The translations under genes and the position numbers were made by a program. Source: Entomohabitans teleogrylli (lineage in GTDB: Bacteria; Pseudomonadota; Gammaproteobacteria; Enterobacterales; Enterobacteriaceae). Taken from it: a stretch of DNA of 64,000 nucleotides. This document shows positions 21,875 to 30,841 of the stretch, piece after piece. Under the pieces are notes generated by a model. The model saw only the letters and a program-made list of their open reading frames with translations, was not told the DNA's origin and did not search any database. Numbering within the stretch: the stretch's first letter is position 1; each line of letters begins with the position of its first letter. The stretch lies in NCBI RefSeq assembly GCF_001484765.1, contig NZ_LLXO01000025.1, positions 26,914 to 90,913 of the forward strand, written 5' to 3'.

Positions 21875-23164
21875 ATGAAAACCATGCTGTTGAGTACCCT
21901 GATTGCCTCTACTCTGGCGCTGACGGCCAGCCAGGCCTTCGCCGCCGATGACGTTAACCTGCGTATGTCCTGGTGGGGCGGCAATGGCCGCCATCAGGTC
22001 ACCCTGAAAGCGCTGGAAGCGTTCCACAAGCAGTATCCGCACATTAATGTGAAGGCGGAATACACCGGCTGGGACGGGCATCTGTCGCGTCTGACCACCC
22101 AGATAGCCGGCGGTACCGAACCGGACCTGATGCAAACCAACTGGAACTGGCTGCCAATTTTCTCGAAAACCGGTAACGGCTTTTACGATCTCAACCAACT
22201 GGGCGAGGTACTCGATCTCAGCCAGTTCGATCCCAAAGAGCTACAGTCCACCACGGTCGACGGCAAACTGAACGGTATCCCCATCTCGGTCACCGCGCGG
22301 GTGTTCTATTACAACAATGAGACCTGGAAAAAAGCTGGCATCGACTATCCGAAAACCTGGGACGAACTGATGGCGGCGGGCGTGGCCTTTAATAACCAAC
22401 TGGGCAAGCAGTTTTACCCGGTGGTACTGGAACACCAGGACGTGCTGGCGCTGCTCAACTCTTACATGGTGCAAAAGTACAATATTCCGGCGGTAGATGA
22501 AAAAACCAAAAAGTTCTCCTGGAGTAAAGAGCAGTGGGTGGAGTTCTTCCAGGTCTACAAAAAACTGATCGACAGCCACGTCATGCCGGACACCAAATAT
22601 TATGCCTCCTTCGGCAAGAGCAATATGTATGAAATGAAACCGTGGATCGAAGGAGAATGGGCCGGGACCTATATGTGGAACTCCACCATTACCAAGTATT
22701 CGGACAACCTGAAACCGCCGGCCAGACTTGAGTTGGGTAGTTACCCGATGCTGCCGGAGGCCCGGGACGCGGGGCTGTTCTTCAAACCGGCGCAGATGTT
22801 CTCGGTCAGCAAAACCACTAAACATCCCAAAGAAGCGGCGCTACTGCTTAACTTCCTGCTGAACAGCAAAGAAGGCGTGGAGGCGCTGGGGCTGGAGCGC
22901 GGCGTGCCGCTAAGCAAGGCGGCGGTACAGCAATTAAGCGCCGACGGTATTATTCAGGATGACGATCCGGCCGTCGCAGGTCTGAAACTGGCCCAGTCGC
23001 TGCCGACCACGCTGAGCGTTTCCCCTTACTTTGACGATCCGCAGATTGTCGCCCAGTTCGGTACTACGCTGCAGTATATCGACTATGGTCAGAAATCCGT
23101 GGAAGACGCCGCCGCTGACTTCCAGCGCCAGGCGGAGCGTATTCTGCGCCGCGCCATGCGCTAA
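21875..23164 (+). CDS. togB: TogB, periplasmic oligogalacturonide-binding protein
   Basis: This 429-residue solute-binding protein is of the type found in sugar ABC importers. It has a signal peptide (MKTMLLSTLIASTLALTASQAFA) and the mature start ADDVNLRMSWWGGNGRH. The LSRLTTQIAGGTEPDLMQTNWNW region fits the family of extracellular sugar-binding proteins. It delivers oligogalacturonides to TogMN and is the last gene of the operon, 15 bases after togA. A terminator follows at 23185-23217. Confidence 0.9.
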   Translation: MKTMLLSTLIASTLALTASQAFAADDVNLRMSWWGGNGRHQVTLKALEAFHKQYPHINVKAEYTGWDGHLSRLTTQIAGGTEPDLMQTNWNWLPIFSKTGNGFYDLNQLGEVLDLSQFDPKELQSTTVDGKLNGIPISVTARVFYYNNETWKKAGIDYPKTWDELMAAGVAFNNQLGKQFYPVVLEHQDVLALLNSYMVQKYNIPAVDEKTKKFSWSKEQWVEFFQVYKKLIDSHVMPDTKYYASFGKSNMYEMKPWIEGEWAGTYMWNSTITKYSDNLKPPARLELGSYPMLPEARDAGLFFKPAQMFSVSKTTKHPKEAALLLNFLLNSKEGVEALGLERGVPLSKAAVQQLSADGIIQDDDPAVAGLKLAQSLPTTLSVSPYFDDPQIVAQFGTTLQYIDYGQKSVEDAAADFQRQAERILRRAMR

Positions 23165-23184
23165 AGCCCCCGCCGATTCCCCTT

Positions 23185-23217
23185 TACCCTGCCCGGGTTC
23201 CCCGGCAGGGTATTTTT
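23185..23217 (+). terminator. Terminator of the togMNAB operon
   Basis: TACCCTGCC, 10-base loop, GGCAGGGTA, then TTTTT. Perfect 9-bp stem. Confidence 0.85.
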
Positions 23218-23261
23218 ATGCCGGCAGTTTATCGCCCCTGACGCCGGTAAATTCCAGCCAT

Positions 23262-23298
23262 AAAAAAACCCTCTGCCCGATAAACAGACAGAGGGGTT
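23262..23298 (-). terminator. Terminator of kduD
   Basis: On the minus strand AACCCCTCTG pairs with CAGAGGGTT across a 13-base loop (one extra C), and a T-run follows (complement of the A-run at 23262-23268). It serves kduD, convergent with togB. Confidence 0.8.
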
Positions 23299-23319
23299 CA
23301 GAAGAGCACGACGCGCCGG

Positions 23320-24081
23320 TCAGCGCGCCAGCCACCCGCCGTCTACCGCAACGGTATAGCCATTGATATAGTCAGATGCCGCAGACGCCAGGAACACCAC
23401 CGGCCCCATCAGGTCGGACGGCAGTCCCCAGCGGCCCGCCGGGATACGCTCAAGAATTTCCGCGCTGCGCTGTTCATCGGCGCGCAGTTGCTGGGTGTTG
23501 TTAGTCGCCATATAACCCGGGGCAATAGCATTGACGTTAATATTGTATTTCGCCCATTCGTTGGCCATCAGACGCGTAATGCCCATTACGCCGCTTTTCG
23601 AAGCGGTATAGGACGGTACGCGAATCCCCCCCTGGAACGAGAGCATGGAGGCGATATTAATAATTTTTCCGCCGTTGCCCTGGGCGATAAACTGTTTCGC
23701 CGCCGCCTGGGACATGAAGAAGACGGTCTTGATGTTCAGATTCATGACATCGTCCCAGTCTTTTTCACTGAATGCGAGAGCGTCTTCGCGGCGGATCAGG
23801 CCGGCGTTATTAATCAGAATATCAATATGACCGAACTCGGCCACGGCGCGGTCCAGCAGCGCGGGAATCGCGTCAATCTGGCGCAGATCGGCGGTCAGAC
23901 TCAGAAAACGGCGGCCCAGAGCGGTAACTTTGCTGATGGTTTCCGTCGGCTCAACGATATTGATACCCACGATATCGCAGCCGGCTTGCGCCAGCCCCAG
24001 CGCCATACCCTGGCCCAGACCAGTATCGCAGCCGGTAACGACAGCGACTTTGCCCTGAAGAGAGAATGAATCGAGAATCAT
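23320..24081 (-). CDS. kduD: KduD, 2-dehydro-3-deoxy-D-gluconate 5-dehydrogenase
   Basis: This 253-residue short-chain dehydrogenase has the NAD-binding motif TGCDTGLGQG (16-25), NNAG at 91-94 and the catalytic set Ser145, Tyr158 and Lys162 (SYTASKSG). It ends DYINGYTVAVDGGWLAR, as in the family. It reduces 2,5-diketo-3-deoxygluconate to 2-keto-3-deoxygluconate with NADH in pectin breakdown. In E. coli kduD is followed by kduI; here no kduI is present within the window. It is divergent from ogl with KdgR operators between them. Confidence 0.94.
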   Translation of the reverse strand: MILDSFSLQGKVAVVTGCDTGLGQGMALGLAQAGCDIVGINIVEPTETISKVTALGRRFLSLTADLRQIDAIPALLDRAVAEFGHIDILINNAGLIRREDALAFSEKDWDDVMNLNIKTVFFMSQAAAKQFIAQGNGGKIINIASMLSFQGGIRVPSYTASKSGVMGITRLMANEWAKYNINVNAIAPGYMATNNTQQLRADEQRSAEILERIPAGRWGLPSDLMGPVVFLASAASDYINGYTVAVDGGWLAR

Positions 24082-24170
24082 CTTTATTTCCTTTTTATCA
24101 GGCCTGTTGCAGGCCGCTATTTACCGGTCACAGATCGCCCAGGACGTCTGTTCTGTCGACCTCCATTCTG

Positions 24171-24189
24171 AATGAAACGTTGTTCCATT
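24171..24189. promoter_or_regulatory. KdgR operator upstream of kduD
   Basis: AATGAAACGTTGTTCCATT; one base in the right arm departs from the consensus. It is the closest site to kduD. Confidence 0.8.
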
Positions 24190-24238
24190 ACCGAATCTGA
24201 TGACATAGTAAGCTGAACAAAACCTGCTTTCAATTAAA

Positions 24239-24257
24239 TTTGAAACGATGTTTCAGT
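24239..24257. promoter_or_regulatory. Second KdgR operator between kduD and ogl
   Basis: TTTGAAACGATGTTTCAGT, 68 bases from the first site. It probably also serves kduD. Confidence 0.75.
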
Positions 24258-24439
24258 TTATATGCCATTCATGTGAAAATTTGACGCCAGGATCACATCT
24301 GATCAGGAAACATGCGGGTTGTTATCGACTGCTGAAGCGCCGTAGATCGAGTTCTCACTGCCGCAAACGGGGCGCATATACCCGGTAAATCTCTGCGCGC
24401 CGACGACGCAATATGGAAAATGCGTGAATCATCACATAA

Positions 24440-24458
24440 AATGAAACGATGTTTCTAT
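24440..24458. promoter_or_regulatory. KdgR operator upstream of ogl
   Basis: AATGAAACGATGTTTCTAT, ending 65 bases before the ogl ATG. The 440-base gap between kduD and ogl contains three KdgR sites and no reading frame. Confidence 0.82.
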
Positions 24459-24523
24459 AAATTATCACCATGTTTTTAATTTAATAATCAGCACATCCGG
24501 CGGATGGCAAAAAGGAGAAGATT

Positions 24524-25699
24524 ATGGCTAAAGGTATGCGGGTCAAACTTGAGTATCAGGTCAGCCATGACCCGGATACCGGGGCGCAAGTGACCCGTTT
24601 AACGCCCCCGGACGTCACCTGCCACCGGAACTATTTCTACCAGAAATGCTTCACCAACGATGGCAGCCGGCTGTTATTCGCCGGGGAGTTTGACGGCCAC
24701 TGGAACTATTACTTGCTGGATCTGGCCGCCGGCGAGGCTGTCCAGCTCACCGAAGGACCAGGTGATAACACATTTGGTGGCTTCCTCTCCCCTGACGACA
24801 AATCCCTGTATTACGTGAAAAATGAACGTACCCTGCGGGAAGTCAATCTTGAAACCCTCGTCGAACGCGAAGTCTACCGGGTTCCCGATGACTGGGTGGG
24901 CTACGGCACCTGGGTGGCCAACAGCGACTGTAACAAACTGGTGGGTATCGAAATCGCCCGGCAGGATCATGAGCCGCTCAATGACTGGCAGGCGTTCCAC
25001 GACTTCTTCCATAAAGGTCCGCTCTGCCGTCTGCTGCGCGTCAATCTGCAAACCGGCGCCAGCGCGGTGATCCTCCAGCAGAAAGTCTGGCTGGGGCACC
25101 CGATTTACCGCCCGTTTGATGACAACACCGTCGCCTTCTGCCATGAAGGCCCGCACGATCTGGTGGATGCCCGTATGTGGCTGGTCAATGAGGATGGCAG
25201 TCAGGTACGTAAAGTGAAGGAGCACGCGCCAGGAGAAAGCTGCACCCACGAATTCTGGGTGCCGGACGGCTCCGCGCTGATCTACGTCTCTTATCTGAAA
25301 GGTCAGCAGCAGCGCACCATCTACCGTTATCACCCGCAAAGCGGAGTAAATGAAGCGCTGATGCACATGCCTCCCTGCTCGCATCTGATGAGCAACGTTG
25401 ACGGCACACTGCTGGTCGGCGACGGCTCCGGCACGCCGGTCGATGTGAAAGACAGCGGCGGATACAGCATTGAAAACGATCCTTATCTGTACGGCTTCGA
25501 TGTAGCGCAAAAAGCGTGGTTCCGCATTGCGCGTCACGATACCTCATGGGCGACCTTTGCCAATAGCCGTCAGGTCACCCATCCGCACCCGTCGTTTACC
25601 CCGGACGATAGCGCCGTACTGTTCACGTCTGATAAAGACGGCAAGCCGGCGCTGTATATTGCACAACTCCCGGAAAAACGCGTCATGGTGAAAGCCTGA
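24524..25699 (+). CDS. ogl: Ogl, oligogalacturonate lyase
   Basis: This 391-residue cytoplasmic enzyme has the oligogalacturonate lyase fold (PL22, seven-bladed propeller). Diagnostic blocks are VTRLTPPDVTCHRNYFYQKCF, LGHPIYRP, NTVAFCHEGPHDLVDARMW, SCTHEFWVPDG, MPPCSHLMSN and QVTHPHPSFTPD; their histidines are the metal ligands and active site of the family. It splits short pectin oligomers to unsaturated monomers and digalacturonate products that KdgF and KduD process further. The start follows AAAGGAGAAGATT. Dickeya Ogl is 388 residues, very similar in length. Confidence 0.94.
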   Translation: MAKGMRVKLEYQVSHDPDTGAQVTRLTPPDVTCHRNYFYQKCFTNDGSRLLFAGEFDGHWNYYLLDLAAGEAVQLTEGPGDNTFGGFLSPDDKSLYYVKNERTLREVNLETLVEREVYRVPDDWVGYGTWVANSDCNKLVGIEIARQDHEPLNDWQAFHDFFHKGPLCRLLRVNLQTGASAVILQQKVWLGHPIYRPFDDNTVAFCHEGPHDLVDARMWLVNEDGSQVRKVKEHAPGESCTHEFWVPDGSALIYVSYLKGQQQRTIYRYHPQSGVNEALMHMPPCSHLMSNVDGTLLVGDGSGTPVDVKDSGGYSIENDPYLYGFDVAQKAWFRIARHDTSWATFANSRQVTHPHPSFTPDDSAVLFTSDKDGKPALYIAQLPEKRVMVKA

Positions 25700-25754
25700 G
25701 CGTTAAGAGGCAATTAACGTCGCTTTTTGTTGTTGTTTCCTGTAACTGGCCCTT

Positions 25755-25784
25755 GCCCCCTCAGCTGTTGCGGGGGCTTTTTTT
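25755..25784 (+). terminator. Terminator of ogl
   Basis: GCCCCC, 11-base loop, GGGGGC, then seven T. Confidence 0.85.
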
Positions 25785-25987
25785 ATTCGTAATAACGCTT
25801 CGCTTACCGGCCATCAATAAAGTTAACTACGAATAATTTCTTCGCGGTAGATTTATCACGGTGGTGATTATTATTTACGCCCCGACATCTTCCCTGTAAA
25901 CGAATGCCGAGTCTGACAGCAATATTGAATAATAGCGCTATCGAGAAACTGAAATAATAAATCGGGTAATAAGATATAACGGCGATA

Positions 25988-26015
25988 AAAAAACCTCCGC
26001 GCAATGGGAGGTTTT
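25988..26015 (-). terminator. Terminator of kdgM
   Basis: AAACCTCC (25991-25998), loop GCGCAATG, GGAGGTTT (26007-26014), flanked by A-rich sequence on the left, giving a T-run on the minus strand. It could act in both directions. Confidence 0.7.
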
Positions 26016-26104
26016 CAGTATCACGAAATGATTCAGGTTAGCGGACTGAATCATACATCGGGTCCGGCAAATGCGTTTCCGGTTTCCGGAAAGATAAGCG
26101 GATA

Positions 26105-26791
26105 TCAGAAAGAATAGGCCACACCGACCCGATAGCGAGTCTGGCGTTCATCGGTGGTTTTGCTACCGCTGACATTACCCAGTTCGGCATACGGCGCCCA
26201 GTTTTGATCCCACTTGTAGGCCACTTTCACGTTATACTCATCGTCGCCTTTTTTGTTATTGGCTTTCACCTGGTGCTCGCTACGCTTGTACAGGTAGTTC
26301 AGCTCCACGCGCCAGTCGCCAAACACATACCCGGCCCACGCCTCGCCGCGGTTGGTCTTATCGTCTTCATTCTTGGTATTATCATTAGGAAAACGGGTAT
26401 ATTCAAAACGATAGCGCGCAGCTACATAGAAACCGTTGTCGAAACTATACTGCGCGTGCAGATAAGGTTTCCAGATGGTTTTGCTGTCGTTACTTTCTAC
26501 CGTCAGCCCCGGCGTCAGCGCAATATTACGGGTCGCGGCCCAGCGCCAGTTGATGGATTCCTCATGACCATTACCGATAACATCGCTGAAAGGCCTGTCG
26601 TGGTTAGTACCGCCGGAGCGCCATTTTGCCTCAACGCTAAACCCGAGGCCATTTGCAAAACGGTGAGATACCGCCACGCGATCTTTATTGACCCGATCGT
26701 CCACATACTCGTGGCGCAAATCTACCGTTACCGCCTGCGCAGCAAAACTCGCGCCGCACAGCACTGCCATTCCCAGAGCCTTTTTCAACAT
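26105..26791 (-). CDS. kdgM: KdgM, oligogalacturonate-specific porin
   Basis: This 228-residue outer membrane beta-barrel has the signal peptide MLKKALGMAVLCGASFAAQA, mature VTVDLRHEYVDD and the terminal aromatic RYRVGVAYSF. Alternating basic residues along the strands fit a 12-stranded channel for acidic oligosaccharides. KdgM lets oligogalacturonides cross the outer membrane before uptake by TogMNAB. The ATG at 26791 is chosen because GAGGATTGATT precedes it and it gives a clean signal peptide; a longer frame to 26821 lacks this. A KdgR operator sits just upstream. Confidence 0.92.
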   Translation of the reverse strand: MLKKALGMAVLCGASFAAQAVTVDLRHEYVDDRVNKDRVAVSHRFANGLGFSVEAKWRSGGTNHDRPFSDVIGNGHEESINWRWAATRNIALTPGLTVESNDSKTIWKPYLHAQYSFDNGFYVAARYRFEYTRFPNDNTKNEDDKTNRGEAWAGYVFGDWRVELNYLYKRSEHQVKANNKKGDDEYNVKVAYKWDQNWAPYAELGNVSGSKTTDERQTRYRVGVAYSF

Positions 26792-26803
26792 AATCAATCC
26801 TCG

Positions 26804-26822
26804 ATTGAAATAATATTTCATT
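26804..26822. promoter_or_regulatory. KdgR-like operator upstream of kdgM
   Basis: ATTGAAATAATATTTCATT, a palindrome that keeps the TGAAA/TTTCA arms of the KdgR box. It is only 12 bases before the ATG. A looser half-site (TATGAAACTGAA) follows at about 26825. Confidence 0.65.
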
Positions 26823-27262
26823 TTTATGAAACTGAATTTTATTTTTAAAGAAATATTATTTTAGTGATCAGGATCGTAAATATTCACCGTTGCCAAATCC
26901 GCTGTCAGGAACGTGATACAGCTCAAAAATAAAACAGCACTTCAAAAACAAAAAAGAGGTTTTCTGGTCAGCAGGATCCTTTTTACGTTTCATTTTTTAT
27001 GAAAAAACAACAAACCCAATAATCACTATGGAAATATTTTTAATATGGCGGGAATTAACCTTTTGTCGCCAGCCAGACAAGGCAAGTATTTAAGAGCCTG
27101 TCCTGTCAGGGCTATTTGGCTTGCCATTCTGAACCTCGGCAGCGCTCAAACTGGCTGCGCCAGGAACGCCTTCCGGGAGAGGCTCTAAGTGGGAAAAATC
27201 ACTGGGGGAGATAAAAAACTACCGCCGTTATTTTCCGGCGCAGGACGCGCCGGAAGAGAGCG
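26823..27262. other. AT-rich intergenic stretch between kdgM and the thiolase gene
   Basis: It should hold the kdgM promoter in its left, AT-rich half. The right half (27060-27190) is GC-richer and contains a 7-base inverted repeat (AGAGCCT at 27093 and AGGCTCT at 27180) that could be the remains of a mobile sequence. I see no credible gene. Confidence 0.4.
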
Positions 27263-28432
27263 TCAATCGCGTTCAATGGCCAGCGCCACCCCCTGCCCGC
27301 CGCCGATGCACAGCGTCGCCAGCCCTTTGCGGGCATCACGCTTCACCATTTCATGCACCAGCGAGACCAGGATCCGGCAACCGGAGGCGCCGATAGGATG
27401 TCCGAGCGCCAGCGCGCCGCCGTTCACGTTCACCCGGCGCTCATCCCATTCCAGCAGCTTATTCACCGACAGCGCCTGGGCGGCAAATGCTTCGTTGGCC
27501 TCGATCAGATCCAGCTCATCCAGTTGCCAGCCGGCGCGCTCCAGACAGCGGCGCGTGGCATACACCGGCGCAATGCCCATCAGCGCCGGATCGACCCCTA
27601 CGCTGGCGAAGGCGCGGATGCGCGCCATCGGCTCCAGCCCCAGCGCTTCAGCCTTACTGGCGCTCATCATCAACACCGCCGCGGCGCCATCGTTAAGGGA
27701 TGACGCATTGCCCGCCGTGACGCTGCCGGACCGCTCGAATACCGGCAGCAGCGTCGCCAGCCCTTCGGCACAGGGATCGCGGCGCGGCTGTTCATCGGTA
27801 TCAATGCCCGGCTCCCCCCGCCCGGCGACCGGAACAATCTCGTCGCGAAAACGCCCGGCGTCAATCGCCGCCCGAGCCTTCTGGTGGGAAGCCAGCGCGT
27901 AGGCGTCCTGCTGCTCGCGGCTGATGCCATACTCCCTGGCCAGATTTTCAGCCGTTACGCCGATATGGTAATCATTGAACGCATCCCACAGGCCGTCGTG
28001 CACCAGGCTGTCTATCAACTGAACATCGCCAGGACGCGCGCCGTGCCGCCCGTTGGCCAACACATGCGGCGCGCGGCTCATATTCTCCTGGCCGCCGGCA
28101 ATCACCACATCGGCCTCGCCGCACTGAATCGCCTGAGTCGCCAGATGGAGCGCCTTGAGCCCCGAACCGCAGACGTCATTAATCGTAATTGCCGAAACCG
28201 AACTCGGCAGACCGCTGTTGAGCGCGGTTTGCCGGGCAGGGTTTTGCCCGGCGCCGGCGGTCAGCACCTGGCCAAGAATAACTTCATCGACATCTACGGG
28301 GTTGATGCCGCTGCGCGCCAGCAGCGCCCGAACCACCACACTACCCAGCTCCGTTGCGCAATAGCGTGCCAGACTCCCCTGAAAACAGCCGATGGGGGTG
28401 CGCGCCGCGCCAACGATAACGACATCTTTCAT
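27263..28432 (-). CDS. yqeF: Acetyl-CoA acetyltransferase (thiolase), YqeF type
   Basis: This 389-residue thiolase has the acyl-accepting Cys88 in NDVCGSGLKA, NEAFAAQA in the middle, His345 in GGALALGHPIGASG and Cys375 in LCIGGGQG. These residues are complete for biosynthetic acetoacetyl-CoA thiolase activity. In E. coli yqeF lies just beyond kduD/kduI, so its place next to the pectin cluster keeps that order. No other beta-oxidation or butyrate gene is nearby. AGGAGAGCCTGC precedes the ATG. Confidence 0.88.
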   Translation of the reverse strand: MKDVVIVGAARTPIGCFQGSLARYCATELGSVVVRALLARSGINPVDVDEVILGQVLTAGAGQNPARQTALNSGLPSSVSAITINDVCGSGLKALHLATQAIQCGEADVVIAGGQENMSRAPHVLANGRHGARPGDVQLIDSLVHDGLWDAFNDYHIGVTAENLAREYGISREQQDAYALASHQKARAAIDAGRFRDEIVPVAGRGEPGIDTDEQPRRDPCAEGLATLLPVFERSGSVTAGNASSLNDGAAAVLMMSASKAEALGLEPMARIRAFASVGVDPALMGIAPVYATRRCLERAGWQLDELDLIEANEAFAAQALSVNKLLEWDERRVNVNGGALALGHPIGASGCRILVSLVHEMVKRDARKGLATLCIGGGQGVALAIERD

Positions 28433-28629
28433 GCAGGCTCTCCTGTTCGGGAAGCGGACATATTAAATGATTGTTATCAACTCTTTTTGAAAAGTTTAAA
28501 AATAAGTGAAATAAGTCACAACTCTGCATCGCCGCCGCCCACAACTGATGGTGGGGTGATTTGTGAAAAGGCAGCGGCGGCGATACTCTGATTAATAAGC
28601 AAGGCCGAGGTTGCGGGTATTGTCAAACC

Positions 28630-28700
28630 TGTGGATAGCCTCCACAATCAGCGCGCAACTTTGCTATTGAATAACCCGGGTAATGCCGACTGGCATTACC
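28630..28700 (+). promoter_or_regulatory. Two perfect inverted repeats in the amidohydrolase leader
   Basis: TGTGGA-TAGCC-TCCACA (28630-28646) and GGTAATGCC-GACT-GGCATTACC (28679-28700). The second, a 9-bp stem, ends 23 bases before the chosen start codon. They may be operators or mRNA structures; the regulator is unknown. Confidence 0.5.
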
Positions 28701-28723
28701 TTATTTATGTTGAGATGACGATC

Positions 28724-30454
28724 ATGACGCAAGATCCCGGCACCGCTGAGGTTATCTATCACAACGGTACGATTTACACCGCCGACGAGCAGAATACGTT
28801 CTGTAGCGCGCTGGCTATTCGCCAGGGTTACATTCTCGCCACTGGCAGTGATGAACAGATGCTGCGCCTTGCCGACAGCGGCACGGAACTTATCGATCTA
28901 CAGGGAAAAGTGATGCTGCCGGGTCTGATCGACAGCCATATGCACCCGTTCTGGGGCGGTAAACAACTGCGCGGCTGTAATCTCAACTACGCCGCCCTCA
29001 CCGTTGAGCAAACCCTCGCCCATATTCAACAGCATCTGGATAACGATCCGGTCAGCGGCGAAGATGACTGGCTGACCGTGCGCGCCTGGCAGCGCCAGGG
29101 AATGGTGCCGGTGGGCGCCGACATGAGCCGCGACGCCCTCGATACGCTGCGTACCCGCCGCCCGATAGCGCTGTTTTCCAATGACTGCCACACCCTTGCC
29201 GCCAACAGTCGCGCCCTGGAGATGCTGGGTATTGATGAAACGACCCCAGTGCCGACCGACGGTAAAATCGCCCGCGACCACCTGGGGCGCCTGACCGGTA
29301 TTCTCGAAGACGCCCCGGCGATGCGCGCCTTTGACTCCATCCCCTCAGGTACTGCGGAGCAAAACGTCCAGATTGCCGCTCACGTGCAGCAGGTGTTGAA
29401 TGCCCAGGGCGTCACCACGGTGATGGACACCCGGGTATTCGCTGAACAACTGGAAGCTTTCGCCGCCCTGCGCGCCAGAGGCCAACTGTCGCTACGGGTG
29501 CTCGGCGCCCGGGAAATCACCCCGGATAGCGTTGACGGTCCACAGGACGCCGCCCGGGCGGTTAGCGAAGTCGTGGCGTTCGCCCGCCAGTGGGACGACG
29601 CGCAGTGGACGCCGGAACCCGGCTTTGGCCTGACGCACATGAAACTGTTTATTGACGGCGTATTGCAGCCCCCCACCATGACGGCGGCGCTGCTGGAGCC
29701 TTACCGGGAAAACCGCGGCAGCGACGAACAGCCGGACTGGCAGCCCAGCGGGCGCTATGGCGACCTGTACTTCACCGCGCCGGTAGTGGATGCCCTGATC
29801 CTCGAATCGGCGCGCGCCGGGTTACATCCCCATACCCACACGGTGGGCGATGGCGCTATCGAAATGGTGCTTAACGCCGTGGAGAAGATGCGCGACGCCC
29901 TGCCGGGTAAGGATATTCGCCCGGGGCTGGCCCACAACGAGCTGGCGGCTACCCACCACTATGCGCGTTTCGCACAGCTCGGCGCGACGGCGGTGCTCTC
30001 GTTCCAGTGGAGCGGTCTGCCGGCGGTGTTAATCCACGAAGAGCGGGAGATGCTCGGGGAAGCGCGCTTTCGCAATATGGAACCCATCGCCCACTTTATC
30101 GACGCCGGTGCGCGGGTGGCCTACGGTAGCGACTGGCCTATCGATCGCCTCGACGAATGGTATAACCTTCAGGTAGGCATGACCCGCCGCGCCTGGGACG
30201 CCGAAGGTCAGCCCGCCGGGCCGCGTCTGGACAACGACCGTGATCTGACACTCACCGAAGCTCTGCGCGCCGCCACGATTGACGCCGCCTGGATGGTCGG
30301 TAAAGAGCGCTATATCGGTTCGCTGGAGCCGGGCAAACTCGCTGATGCGATTGTGCTGCATAACAATATTTTTGCACAGCCGCCGGAAACCCTGTTCCGC
30401 ACCCGTATCGCTCGTACCCTGGTTGGCGGTAAGGTGGTTTACCAGAGCCAGTGA
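28724..30454 (+). CDS. YtcJ-like metal-dependent amidohydrolase
   Basis: This 576-residue protein belongs to the amidohydrolase 3 (YtcJ/LAF3) family. The metal-binding HXH motif is in LPGLIDSHMHPFWGG, the metal-bridging and catalytic residues lie in HTHTVGDGAIEMVL and LAHNE, and GSDWPI supplies the final Asp; the C-terminus SLEPGKLADAIVL is the usual beta-sandwich part. Relatives hydrolyse N-substituted formamides or unknown amides, and the substrate cannot be told. Start choice is uncertain: ATG 28724 follows TTGAG at a distance; ATG 28715 and an upstream in-frame codon at 28631 are possible but the latter falls in the leader repeats. An amine/amino-acid permease gene lies downstream. Confidence 0.78.
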   Translation: MTQDPGTAEVIYHNGTIYTADEQNTFCSALAIRQGYILATGSDEQMLRLADSGTELIDLQGKVMLPGLIDSHMHPFWGGKQLRGCNLNYAALTVEQTLAHIQQHLDNDPVSGEDDWLTVRAWQRQGMVPVGADMSRDALDTLRTRRPIALFSNDCHTLAANSRALEMLGIDETTPVPTDGKIARDHLGRLTGILEDAPAMRAFDSIPSGTAEQNVQIAAHVQQVLNAQGVTTVMDTRVFAEQLEAFAALRARGQLSLRVLGAREITPDSVDGPQDAARAVSEVVAFARQWDDAQWTPEPGFGLTHMKLFIDGVLQPPTMTAALLEPYRENRGSDEQPDWQPSGRYGDLYFTAPVVDALILESARAGLHPHTHTVGDGAIEMVLNAVEKMRDALPGKDIRPGLAHNELAATHHYARFAQLGATAVLSFQWSGLPAVLIHEEREMLGEARFRNMEPIAHFIDAGARVAYGSDWPIDRLDEWYNLQVGMTRRAWDAEGQPAGPRLDNDRDLTLTEALRAATIDAAWMVGKERYIGSLEPGKLADAIVLHNNIFAQPPETLFRTRIARTLVGGKVVYQSQ

Positions 30455-30460
30455 GGCGGG

Positions 30461-30493
30461 TTACCGGCAGTGGATAATTTCCGCTGCCGGTAA
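30461..30493 (+). terminator. Hairpin after the amidohydrolase gene
   Basis: TTACCGGCAG, 13-base loop, CTGCCGGTAA. Perfect 10-bp stem with no T-run. Confidence 0.5.
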
Positions 30494-30841
30494 ATCAATA
30501 ATCAGAATTTCCTCATAATGAAACCATTTATTTACATCACAAACCCTACATTGCTGATTATTTCGATTTTTAACATTCGCAAATTGAATTATATAGCCAG
30601 GATTAACCACTAATCCGGTCGCTTATTAATTTAACCACTTTCCAACCCCCCCTGGCTGTGTCAAAATTCGCGACTTTACTCAGACCGACATTATTTTCAG
30701 GCCGCCGGGGAGCTGACATCCGGTCACGTACTACGTACGCCGCCACCACAGCGCCGCGCCGGCATCAGACAAAGGATGTCGCTAATATTTATTAATTTTT
30801 TGCCAGTGCGGTTATCCCGGCACCAGGAGATGATACGGTAA
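30494..30841. other. Intergenic region before the permease gene
   Basis: AT-rich first half, no gene seen. It includes an operator-like palindrome CGTAC-TAC-GTACG at 30727-30739, about 100 bases before the permease start, and should hold that gene's promoter. Confidence 0.4.

Noticed and set aside
25804..26004. A 66-codon minus-strand ORF between ogl and kdgM
   Set aside because: It has no ribosome-binding site, and its beginning overlaps the kdgM terminator. The hydrophobic stretch is not enough to support a gene.
27093..27186. Inverted repeat AGAGCCT/AGGCTCT as possible IS ends
   Set aside because: Only seven bases match, and the 80-base interior has no transposase or other structure. No target duplication is visible.
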